Below are positions 1-5,500 of a stretch of DNA of 9,854 nt, one piece after another. Origin of the DNA: Synergistaceae bacterium (lineage in GTDB: Bacteria > Synergistota > Synergistia > Synergistales > Aminobacteriaceae); the NCBI GenBank assembly GCA_031270755.1, contig JAISWV010000182.1, positions 1 to 9,854 on the forward strand. Direction: 5' to 3'. Every line of letters begins with the position of its first letter. Positions within the stretch are counted from its first letter, which is position 1. The notes under the pieces are model-generated. The model had not been told where the DNA came from, ran no database searches, and worked only from the letters and a program-made list of their open reading frames with translations. The position numbers were made by a program, and so were the translations under genes.

Positions 1-61
1 CGCGAACTTTCCTCGAAACGCGAAGAAAACACCGATAAAAAATTTTACGGGAGGTTCGATC

Positions 62-805
62 GTGAGCGTTGTCGATGCACAGTTGGAAGCCGCGGCGGTT
101 TTGAGGGACCAAGTGGCGAAGATGGTCTTTGCGCCTCCCGTCGCGCGGGTTTACAATCCTCTGTCCTACGCCTGGGGCGCGTTCGAGGAGTACGTCACCC
201 GTTACGGAGCCGCAAAGAAGCGCGTGCTCTTTCTGGGCATGAACCCCGGACCCTGGGGTATGGCTCAAACGGGGGTCCCCTTCGGCGAGGTCGCGGCCGT
301 CCGGGATTGGCTGGGGATCTCCGCCCCTATCGGGCGCCCTCGTGACGAACACCCCAAATATCCCGTGAACGGCTATGCCTGCAAGCGGTCGGAGGTCAGC
401 GGGAGGCGTTTGTGGGGGCTTTTCAAAGACCGGTTCGGCAGCGTGGAATCGTTTTTCCGAGAACACTTCGTCGTCAACTACTGCCCTCTTCTCTTCATCG
501 AAACATCGCCGCGCAAAGCCGGGCACGGGGAGGGAGGACGCAATCTCACCCCGGACAAGCTGCCTCCGGCCGAGCGAGCTGCCCTTTATGACGCCTGTGA
601 CGCACACCTGCGCGCGCTGGTGGAGATTCTCGCTCCCAGCCACCTCGTCGGAGTCGGCAATTTCGCCGCGGTCCGAGCCGCCGTGGTTCCGACCGGCGCT
701 TTCGCCGTGAACAAAATCCTGCACCCCAGCCCCGCTTCCCCCAAAAGCAACTCCGACTGGGGCGGCGAGGCGACGCGCCAGCTGATGGAGCTCGGAATAT
801 GGTAA
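62..805 (+). CDS. SMUG1-type single-strand-selective uracil-DNA glycosylase
   Basis: This base-excision repair enzyme removes uracil (and in known members some oxidised pyrimidines) from DNA in the cytoplasm. The 247-residue protein carries the SMUG1 signature GMNPGPWGMAQTGVPFGEV at residues 59-77, whose Asn61 matches the conserved motif-1 Asn, and the second motif HPSPASP at 221-227 with the conserved His221. SMUG1-like EVSGRRLWGLF (111-121) and NLTPDKLP (161-168) lie between them, so the family call is firm. The start is GTG at 62, placed 7 bases after a strong GGGAGG (49-54). No convincing promoter is visible in bases 1-48, so it may be cotranscribed with an upstream gene outside the window. 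The next gene has its own promoter, so this is probably a separate unit. SMUG1 is best known from animals and is patchily distributed in bacteria, where other uracil glycosylase families are commoner. Confidence 0.93.
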   Translation: MSVVDAQLEAAAVLRDQVAKMVFAPPVARVYNPLSYAWGAFEEYVTRYGAAKKRVLFLGMNPGPWGMAQTGVPFGEVAAVRDWLGISAPIGRPRDEHPKYPVNGYACKRSEVSGRRLWGLFKDRFGSVESFFREHFVVNYCPLLFIETSPRKAGHGEGGRNLTPDKLPPAERAALYDACDAHLRALVEILAPSHLVGVGNFAAVRAAVVPTGAFAVNKILHPSPASPKSNSDWGGEATRQLMELGIW

Positions 806-858
806 AGACACCCAATCACAATCCCCACGTTTCACATTGCTAGGTCGCTGCTCGAGAG

Positions 859-887
859 TTGACATCTGTAAAGAATCGCATTACTAT
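859..887 (+). promoter_or_regulatory. Sigma70-type promoter of the ABC transporter/FmdE-like operon
   Basis: A perfect -35 box TTGACA (859-864) is followed by exactly 17 bases and then TACTAT (882-887), which matches TATAAT at four of six positions including the key A and final T. The predicted transcript would start near 893-895, leaving a leader of about 33 bases before the permease ATG. The region lies between the SMUG1 stop and the permease start, where a promoter is expected. No +1 mapping is possible from sequence. Confidence 0.75.
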
Positions 888-906
888 GTTTGTCATAGCA
901 AACATA
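885..906. promoter_or_regulatory. Palindromic operator candidate over the -10 box and transcription start
   Basis: Perfect 8-base inverted arms TATGTTTG (885-892) and CAAACATA (899-906) are separated by six bases (TCATAG). The site overlaps the last bases of the -10 box and the predicted start of transcription, the classic place for a repressor of a steric-block type. I do not recognise the regulator: it does not match the Fur, DtxR/MntR, ModE, BirA or LexA consensus sites that I know. No regulator gene lies in the window. As RNA the arms could form an AT-rich 8-bp hairpin, but most of it would be upstream of or at +1, so a DNA operator is the better reading. Confidence 0.6.
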
Positions 907-912
907 AATAAT

Positions 913-920
913 GAAGAGGG
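913..920 (+). promoter_or_regulatory. Ribosome binding site that sets the permease start
   Basis: GAAGAGGG lies 7 bases before the ATG at 928. It rules out the in-frame TTG at 859, which is part of the -35 box and so would not even be transcribed. Confidence 0.6.
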
Positions 921-927
921 TTCTTTG

Positions 928-1707
928 ATGATGCTCCGTTGGGGTCGTCGTGTTCTTTCGGGATTGGGCTTTGTGTTTCTTTTATTGTTGTGGCATTGGG
1001 GCAGTACGCGGCCGGGGTGGAATCATTTTCTGTTTCCGGCGCCTCTTTCGGTGCTGCGCAGAATGGCGAATCTTTTGAGTAGCGGGGTCTTGGCCAGACA
1101 TCTGGCCGCAAGCTTGATGCGGGTGTTTTCCGGGTTCGGCATCTCTGTGTGCGTGGCTTTTCCCACGGGCATCGCCCTGGCTTTGGTTCCCTTTTTCTCT
1201 TTACCGGCGCGCCCGCTTTTGAACTTTGTCCGCCAAATCCCTCCCCTGGCGGTGGTGCCGCTTCTGATTCTGGGCCTGGGAATCGGGGAAGCGTCCAGGA
1301 TCGCCGTGGTCGTCATGGCCAGTTTTTTCCCCATACTGCTCAACGCGGAAAACGGCATAAAGCACGTGGACCGGCAGCTTCTGGAGGTGGGGAAGACGTT
1401 GTCGTTTTCACGCTGGGCTTTGTTCCGCCACATCGCCTTTCCCGCCTTTTTCCCCTATTTTTTTGTGGGCATCCGCCTGGCCCTGTCCTACAGCTGGAGG
1501 TCTCTGATCGGCGCGGAGATCGTGGCCGCATCCTCCGGCATCGGGTACATGATCCGGGAGGCGGAGACCCTTTCCAGGTCGGACACCATCATCTGCGGCG
1601 TTCTCGTACTGGGGTGCGTCGGCGCGTTCTCGGATTTTCTGTTGGAGACGGTCTCCGCGCGCCTCTTTCCGTGGAGCCGGTTGGGCGAACAGTCTCAGGG
1701 TGTGTGA
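928..1707 (+). CDS. ABC transporter permease, SsuC/TauC/ThiX type
   Basis: This inner-membrane permease belongs to the BPD transport family that imports sulfonates, taurine, nitrate or pyrimidine precursors in known systems. With the ATG at 928 it is 259 residues, the usual size. An N-terminal membrane helix (about 8-23) is followed by the family motif FLFPAPLSVLRRM, then RQIPPLAVVPLLILGLGIGE, and the cytoplasmic EAA loop LEVGKTLSFSRWALFRHIAF that contacts the ATPase. LIGAEIVAASSGIGYMI near the C-terminus is typical of the SsuC group. ATG 931 is an equally possible start. The gene is followed after one base by the ATPase start, so the two are translated together. Expression is probably controlled by the promoter and palindrome at 859-906. 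The substrate cannot be assigned: no sulfonate-specific enzyme (SsuD, TauD) is beside it. Confidence 0.88.
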   Translation: MMLRWGRRVLSGLGFVFLLLLWHWGSTRPGWNHFLFPAPLSVLRRMANLLSSGVLARHLAASLMRVFSGFGISVCVAFPTGIALALVPFFSLPARPLLNFVRQIPPLAVVPLLILGLGIGEASRIAVVVMASFFPILLNAENGIKHVDRQLLEVGKTLSFSRWALFRHIAFPAFFPYFFVGIRLALSYSWRSLIGAEIVAASSGIGYMIREAETLSRSDTIICGVLVLGCVGAFSDFLLETVSARLFPWSRLGEQSQGV

Positions 1708-1708
1708 C

Positions 1709-2437
1709 ATGGTCCGCGTCGAAAACCTGACGAAAATTTACGAAACGGAGGGTGGGACCGTAACGGCACTGAGAGGCGTTTCTTTGGAGCTGCCCGCCGG
1801 TTCTTTCGCGGCGCTTCTGGGCAAAAGCGGATGCGGGAAGACGACGCTCCTGCGGTTGATCGCGGGGTTGGAGGGCCCCACCCAAGGAGAGGTGTTCTGC
1901 TCCGCGCCCCGCTCTCACGTGGGGTACGTCTTTCAAGAAGCGCGCCTCATGCCGTGGCTTTCCGTCGCCGACAACATTCGTTTCGCGGAGCGGAGCGGGA
2001 AGAAACGAGAGAGCTTGGGGTTCGGCGATGTGGAGCGCATTTTGGAGACTCTTTCCTTGTCCGGGTTTGCCAAAGCTTTCCCCCACGAGCTTTCCGGCGG
2101 AATGGCGCAGCGCGTCGCTTTAGGGAGAACTCTCTTTTGCAGGCCCCGCTTGATTCTGATGGACGAACCCTTCGGGGCTTTGGACTGGTTCACGCGCAAG
2201 GCGCTGCAGCGCGACTTGCTGCGGTTGTGGCAGGAAGGAGGGAAGACCGTTTTATTCGTCACCCACGACATCGACGAGGCGCTTTTGCTCGCCGACCACG
2301 TGATTGTCATGCGCGAAGGAGAGATAACAGACCGATTCCAAGTCGAACAGCTCCACCCCAGGAACTCCGCGGAACTGTACTCCCTTCGCGAGCGAATTTT
2401 GTTTTCCATCGAAGGCAACAATATCACTTGTAACTAA
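1709..2437 (+). CDS. ABC transporter ATP-binding protein, SsuB/TauB/NrtD type
   Basis: This cytoplasmic ATPase powers the adjacent permease. All motifs are intact in 242 residues: Walker A GKSGCGKTT (38-46), Q-loop Gln76 in YVFQEARLMPWLSV, signature LSGGMAQRVALGRTL (128-142), Walker B LILMDEPFGALD (148-159) with the catalytic Glu, and switch His186 in FVTHDIDEAL. The EARLMPW Q-loop is typical of the nitrate/sulfonate/taurine subfamily. I start it at ATG 1709, one base after the permease TGA (1705-1707) and 8 bases after AGGG (1697-1700). GTG 1700 in the same frame has no ribosome site. Close packing implies translational coupling. The stop codon falls inside a triple CTAAAAAT repeat. Confidence 0.93.
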   Translation: MVRVENLTKIYETEGGTVTALRGVSLELPAGSFAALLGKSGCGKTTLLRLIAGLEGPTQGEVFCSAPRSHVGYVFQEARLMPWLSVADNIRFAERSGKKRESLGFGDVERILETLSLSGFAKAFPHELSGGMAQRVALGRTLFCRPRLILMDEPFGALDWFTRKALQRDLLRLWQEGGKTVLFVTHDIDEALLLADHVIVMREGEITDRFQVEQLHPRNSAELYSLRERILFSIEGNNITCN

Positions 2438-2457
2438 AAATCTAAAAATCTAAAAAT
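2434..2457 (+). repeat. Three tandem copies of CTAAAAAT between ATPase and binding-protein genes
   Basis: CTAAAAAT occurs at 2434-2441, 2442-2449 and 2450-2457 without a mismatch. The first copy contains the ATPase stop codon (2435-2437) and the last ends just before the GGAGGA ribosome site of the binding-protein gene. The AT-rich track is unlike the GC-rich surroundings. It could keep the initiation region unstructured and so raise translation of the binding protein, which is needed in excess. It could also vary in copy number by slippage. Both are inferences. Confidence 0.85.
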
Positions 2458-2461
2458 ATTT

Positions 2462-2467
2462 GGAGGA
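2462..2467 (+). promoter_or_regulatory. Ribosome binding site that sets the binding-protein start
   Basis: GGAGGA lies 8 bases before ATG 2476. The in-frame GTG at 2470 is only 2 bases away from it and is therefore unlikely to be the start. Confidence 0.8.
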
Positions 2468-2475
2468 ACGTGAAC

Positions 2476-3429
2476 ATGAAAAAAATGATTTCGTCGAGCT
2501 TTCGTATTTTCGCGCTTGCCGGTTTGCTGGCGGTGTTTTTTGTACTCCCGGTTCAGGCTGGGGCTGGAGAAAAACCCCTTGCCGTCACCTACGTGAAATC
2601 CCCTCTGAACATCCCCTCCATCATCGAGAAGCGCCTGGGATTTCTGGAGGCCGAGTTCGGGCCTCTGGGCTACACCCTTTCCCACCCCGAGATAACCTCC
2701 GGGGCGCAGCAGACTCAGGCGATGGCGGCGGGGTCCGTGCAGGTGGCCAACTGCATCGGGGGGACGTCCCTTTTGCTGGCGGCCTCTCAGGGGCTGGATA
2801 TCAAGATCGCGGGGATCTACTCCAGAGCGCCTAAAACGTATTCTCTGCTGGTCAAAGACCCCTCTATCAAGACCATCGGCGATTTGAAGGGAAAGAAGGT
2901 CGCCGGTCCCAAGGGAACGGTGCTGCACCAGCTGCTGCTGGCGGGCCTGAGGAAAGCGGACGTGCCGCCCCTGGACGTGGAGCATATCGAGATGCCGATT
3001 CCCACAGCCACGGCCGCGCTCATGAGCGGGTCCATCGACGGAGCTCTCGCGGCCGGCCCGGCGGCCCTCAAGGCCATAGAGGGAGGCGCGCGGGTGCTCT
3101 TCGACGGTGAGGGGCTGATCGAGGCGACGATTCTGATCGGTGTCAGCGCGAAGGCCCTGGAAGACATCCCCGACCTGCCCCGGAGAATGCTGGACGTCCA
3201 CCGCAAAGCTCTGGCTTACGCCGCGGAAAACCCGGAAGAGGCAACGAAGATCGTCAGCGAGGAAACGGAGATCAGCCCGGAGCAAGTCAAAGAAATGGCG
3301 AAGCTCTACGACTTCGACCCCGAGATCCGGGAGCAGGACATCAAAGAACTGGAAAGTACGATGCAATTTCTCATCGACGCGGAGCTCGCCGTGAAGTACG
3401 TGGACCCCGCTTCTTTGATCGTTCGCTGA
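2476..3429 (+). CDS. Periplasmic ABC substrate-binding protein, SsuA/TauA/NMT1-like
   Basis: This is the solute receptor of the importer, 317 residues. A Sec signal peptide is clear: KK near the start, a hydrophobic core at about 11-25 and a signal peptidase I site after VQA28 or AGA30. There is no lipobox Cys, so it should be a soluble periplasmic protein and not a lipoprotein. The mature part begins with KPLAVTYVKSPLNIPSII, and the type II fold is indicated by GDLKGKKVAGPKGTVLHQLL, usual for COG0715 (SsuA/TauA/NMT1) proteins. The hinge region reads MPIPTATAALMSGSIDGALA; the segment that often has a WEP-type motif in sulfonate binders is here AAGPAALKAIEGGA, so the ligand may differ from a sulfonate. 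A strong GGAGGA precedes the ATG. The next gene starts 23 bases after its stop. Confidence 0.88.
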   Translation: MKKMISSSFRIFALAGLLAVFFVLPVQAGAGEKPLAVTYVKSPLNIPSIIEKRLGFLEAEFGPLGYTLSHPEITSGAQQTQAMAAGSVQVANCIGGTSLLLAASQGLDIKIAGIYSRAPKTYSLLVKDPSIKTIGDLKGKKVAGPKGTVLHQLLLAGLRKADVPPLDVEHIEMPIPTATAALMSGSIDGALAAGPAALKAIEGGARVLFDGEGLIEATILIGVSAKALEDIPDLPRRMLDVHRKALAYAAENPEEATKIVSEETEISPEQVKEMAKLYDFDPEIREQDIKELESTMQFLIDAELAVKYVDPASLIVR

Positions 3430-3452
3430 ATCGATCGTTCTGACCTGCCGTT

Positions 3453-4601
3453 ATGACACAAGGAACGGGAATCGAGTTCCAGGCCGGCGATGTTTTGCTG
3501 CGAGCCGATTACGGCGACATCTCGGCCTATCACGGGGGGCGCTATCCGGCAGGGACGGCCCTGGGGCAAAAAGCCCTGGAGCTGGCCCGCTCCCTGCTGT
3601 TTCCCGGCGGGGGGCGCTTCGTGCGCGGGAAGTGCTCCGTGGAAACCCCCTTTGCCGGAAAGGGCTTCGAGGACGCCTTGGAGATGGTCTTACGATGTAC
3701 GTCCCTGGGGCGCTACACCTTCGACCTGGACATGCCCGTCCCCCCGGGAACCGTCCCGGCCCCGGTCAGAGGGAAGTTCTTCTACCGCTTCTTTCAGGAA
3801 GACGGCCGCGCGGACCTTGCCCTGAAGCCGGGATTGGTCCCGGAGGAGTTTTACAAGGTCTCCGAGGATCTTTATTTCAAGAGGGTTCCGCCGGAAGCGG
3901 AAGAAGGGGCCATGGAGCTTCGCCGAAAAATAGAGGCCGCGCTCCTGGCTCTCGACCCCACCGATATTTTCGATGTCCGCGAACACAAGCCCTGTACCGT
4001 CTTTCCCCAGGACGCTCCCTCCGAGCCTCCGGCTCTGAAGGACGATTTCCGCCTTCGCCTGAAGGACTACGAGGAATACCAGGTGGGGATCGAACAACTG
4101 AGGCGGTATCACGGGAACGCCTCTTTGTGCGGTCTCTGCCTGGCCTGGTCCCTGGTCCGTCAATGGGCGCGGATGGAGGAAGGAGATGAAGAAGGAAGAG
4201 AGGCGCTGCCAAGAGAGGCCTTGCCTCGCAGGTCGGTGGAGGTCAAATCCGGCGCTTTAGGGGACGGGATAAGCGACGCCTTCGAATTTTTGTTTCGGGG
4301 AACGGACGGCCGGGTTACCGTGGACACGGCCTGGGGCGACGCGACTCCCGCGCCGAAGGTCATGCCGGGCAGCGGAGCCTTCGCCTTTCGGCTCGCCTTG
4401 CCTGGAAGGCCCAGCCGAACGTTTTTTCTCAAAGAGGCCGTCGTTCCCAAAGACTATCTGAGGCTTTGCAGGGTCAAGAACGAAAACCCCGGGGAATTTA
4501 GAGAAGAAAAAGAACGCAAATCCCTGCAGTTGGAATTTGCGTCCCGTGTTCTTGCGGACCCCGAGCCCTTCGAGGTCGTCGAAATCGTCGAAAAAGCCTA
4601 G
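3453..4601 (+). CDS. Hypothetical protein, likely tandem-duplicated degenerate FmdE-like protein
   Basis: The 382-residue protein has no signal peptide or membrane helix and should be cytoplasmic. It is not readily named, but two halves resemble each other. YHG at 26-28 and 219-221 is followed by a small/hydrophobic helix. FEDALEMVLRCTSLGRYTFD (72-91) matches ISDAFEFLFRGTDGRVTVD (273-291). RGKFFYRFF (106-114) matches GAFAFRLAL (308-316). LALKPGLVPEEFYKV (122-136) matches FFLKEAVVPKDYLRL (324-338). The order and wording recall the FmdE domain (PF02663: FHGHxCPG, ET-D-C-x-VDAIQ, GCTxGKGN, then GK-x-xFxF), with ETP (64-66), EDALE and RCTSLGR in half 1. Most Cys/His metal ligands of FmdE are missing. 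Half 2 has an acidic insert near 242-250. The start ATG 3453 has no clear ribosome site, so translation may depend on coupling with the binding-protein gene. Operon position suggests it handles or senses the imported solute, which is an inference. Confidence 0.7.
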   Translation: MTQGTGIEFQAGDVLLRADYGDISAYHGGRYPAGTALGQKALELARSLLFPGGGRFVRGKCSVETPFAGKGFEDALEMVLRCTSLGRYTFDLDMPVPPGTVPAPVRGKFFYRFFQEDGRADLALKPGLVPEEFYKVSEDLYFKRVPPEAEEGAMELRRKIEAALLALDPTDIFDVREHKPCTVFPQDAPSEPPALKDDFRLRLKDYEEYQVGIEQLRRYHGNASLCGLCLAWSLVRQWARMEEGDEEGREALPREALPRRSVEVKSGALGDGISDAFEFLFRGTDGRVTVDTAWGDATPAPKVMPGSGAFAFRLALPGRPSRTFFLKEAVVPKDYLRLCRVKNENPGEFREEKERKSLQLEFASRVLADPEPFEVVEIVEKA

Positions 4602-5071
4602 TGCCTGCTCTTTTCTCTCAGGCCACGGAGCGCGGCGTCCGCTTTCGCCCCCCGGGAAGACACGTGAAAGACCCTGCTCGTCTCCCCCGTCGCCTCGATG
4701 GAGATCTCCAGAACGTCGAGGTCCGGGGGGTTTTCCCAGCGCTCCGGCCACTCTACCAGCAGCACACAGGGTTCGGGTCCATCGATGTGGTCTTCCAGCC
4801 CGAGGGTTTCGACGTCTGCGGGTTCCAGCCGGTAAAGGTCGGCATGCACCAACGTGTATTTGTCGGTGGGATATTCGTTCACCAAGGTGAAGGAGGGGCT
4901 TCGGACGCGCGTGGTCCCCAAGGACTCCCCTATTCCCCGGGTCAGAAGCGTCTTGCCAGTCCCGAGGCCGCCCGAAAGCAATACCACTATCCCGGGCACG
5001 AGAAAGGTCCCCAGCCTTCGGCCGAAATGCAGCGTCGCCTCTTCCGAGGAAGAACAAAAATGAAGTTTCAC
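4598..5071 (-). CDS. tsaE: tRNA threonylcarbamoyladenosine biosynthesis ATPase TsaE
   Basis: TsaE is the small ATPase that works with TsaB and TsaD to make N6-threonylcarbamoyladenosine at position 37 of ANN-decoding tRNAs. The 157-residue protein has the family pattern: Walker A GGLGTGKT (34-41), SPSFTLVNEY (58-67, where most members have SPTFTLVNEY), HADLYRL (77-82 region) and LLVEWPERW (104-112). The start is GTG at 5071. The nearest ribosome-site-like sequence, AGGAA (5094-5090), is about 18 bases upstream with a perfect 6-bp hairpin in between. It is the last gene of the minus-strand block, and its stop overlaps the stop of the convergent FmdE-like gene in one CTAG. tsaB and tsaD are not in this window. 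Confidence 0.93.
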   Translation of the reverse strand: MKLHFCSSSEEATLHFGRRLGTFLVPGIVVLLSGGLGTGKTLLTRGIGESLGTTRVRSPSFTLVNEYPTDKYTLVHADLYRLEPADVETLGLEDHIDGPEPCVLLVEWPERWENPPDLDVLEISIEATGETSRVFHVSSRGAKADAALRGLREKSRH

Positions 5072-5074
5072 TTT

Positions 5075-5089
5075 AGAGCCGCCGGCTCT
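5075..5089 (-). promoter_or_regulatory. Hairpin between ribosome-site-like AGGAA and the tsaE GTG
   Basis: Read on the minus strand, AGAGCC, loop GGC and GGCTCT form a perfect 6-bp GC-rich stem. AGGAA (5094-5090) directly precedes it and AAA then GTG directly follow. If folded, the stem would bring AGGAA within a few bases of the GTG, replacing an otherwise too long spacing of about 18 bases. No T-run follows, so it is not an intrinsic terminator. Its role is an inference. Confidence 0.5.
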
Positions 5090-5158
5090 TTCCTGTGCAA
5101 AGTTTTGTTTGTCGATGGCAGGTGTCGGGCGTTTTTTTATACATGATTATGCAACCCG

Positions 5159-5482
5159 CTATAGGTCCTTTTTGTCGGCATTTCTGCTTTGTCTTATCCG
5201 GTTCAACAGCAGTTCCTCTTCTTTTTCTTTCTGCTCCCGGCGCAAGCGCTCTCTGCGCCGGAGTATCCCGCGCACTAGAAACATTGCGGCCACCAAAGAA
5301 AACGTGAAAATGAGTTTGCGGCTGATGTCGATTCCAACTGGACTCATGCGGCTGGCGCCGACGATGAAGATCACCGCTACCCCAAACCCCAGCGCCGAGA
5401 CAAAAAGCCCCCTGCGGCGTATGCGCTCGGTTTTGCGTATTTCTTCGTCCCAATCGACGCGTCGTCTGGTTCTGTGCCTCAT
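5159..5482 (-). CDS. Small two-helix membrane protein of unknown function
   Basis: This 107-residue protein has a basic N-terminus (MRHRTRRR), a first membrane helix at about 26-43 (LFVSALGFGVAVIFIVGA), a short loop, a second helix at about 57-74 (LIFTFSLVAAMFLVRGIL), and a strongly charged C-terminal tail (75-106) rich in Arg, Lys and Glu that may form a coiled coil. Positive charges flank both helices on the outside of the hairpin, so both termini should be cytoplasmic. I do not recognise a family. It is believable as a gene: ATG 5482 has a GGAGGG site (5495-5490) 7 bases ahead, and it sits 18 bases after acpS and 87 bases before tsaE in the same direction. The pattern vaguely recalls small septum-associated membrane proteins, but nothing specific supports that. 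Confidence 0.75.
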   Translation of the reverse strand: MRHRTRRRVDWDEEIRKTERIRRRGLFVSALGFGVAVIFIVGASRMSPVGIDISRKLIFTFSLVAAMFLVRGILRRRERLRREQKEKEEELLLNRIRQSRNADKKDL

Positions 5483-5500
5483 AACGTACCCTCCGCTGCG

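Noticed and set aside
1..48. Promoter for the SMUG1 gene (GATAAA at 34-39)
   Set aside because: The bases 17 positions upstream (CCTCGA) do not resemble a -35 box, so transcription may start outside the window.
806..858. Intrinsic terminator after the SMUG1 gene
   Set aside because: No stem of 5 bp or more followed by a T-run is present in these bases.
859..927. TTG 859 as the start of the permease
   Set aside because: The TTG is part of the -35 box TTGACA. The leader peptide would be uncharacteristic for the family, and a ribosome site precedes ATG 928.
2434..3366. 310-codon minus-strand frame antisense to the binding protein
   Set aside because: It is Arg/Gly/His-rich without motifs, opposite a clear exported binding protein with a signal peptide and a strong ribosome site.
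5111..5139. Seven-T run (5132-5138) after GC-rich sequence as a plus-strand terminator
   Set aside because: The preceding bases pair only over about 3-4 positions (CGAT with GTCG) with a loose loop, too weak for an intrinsic terminator.
5096..5158. Minus-strand promoter for tsaE using TATAAA (5141-5136)
   Set aside because: No acceptable -35 box lies 16-18 bases upstream of it, and tsaE fits as the end of the upstream operon.
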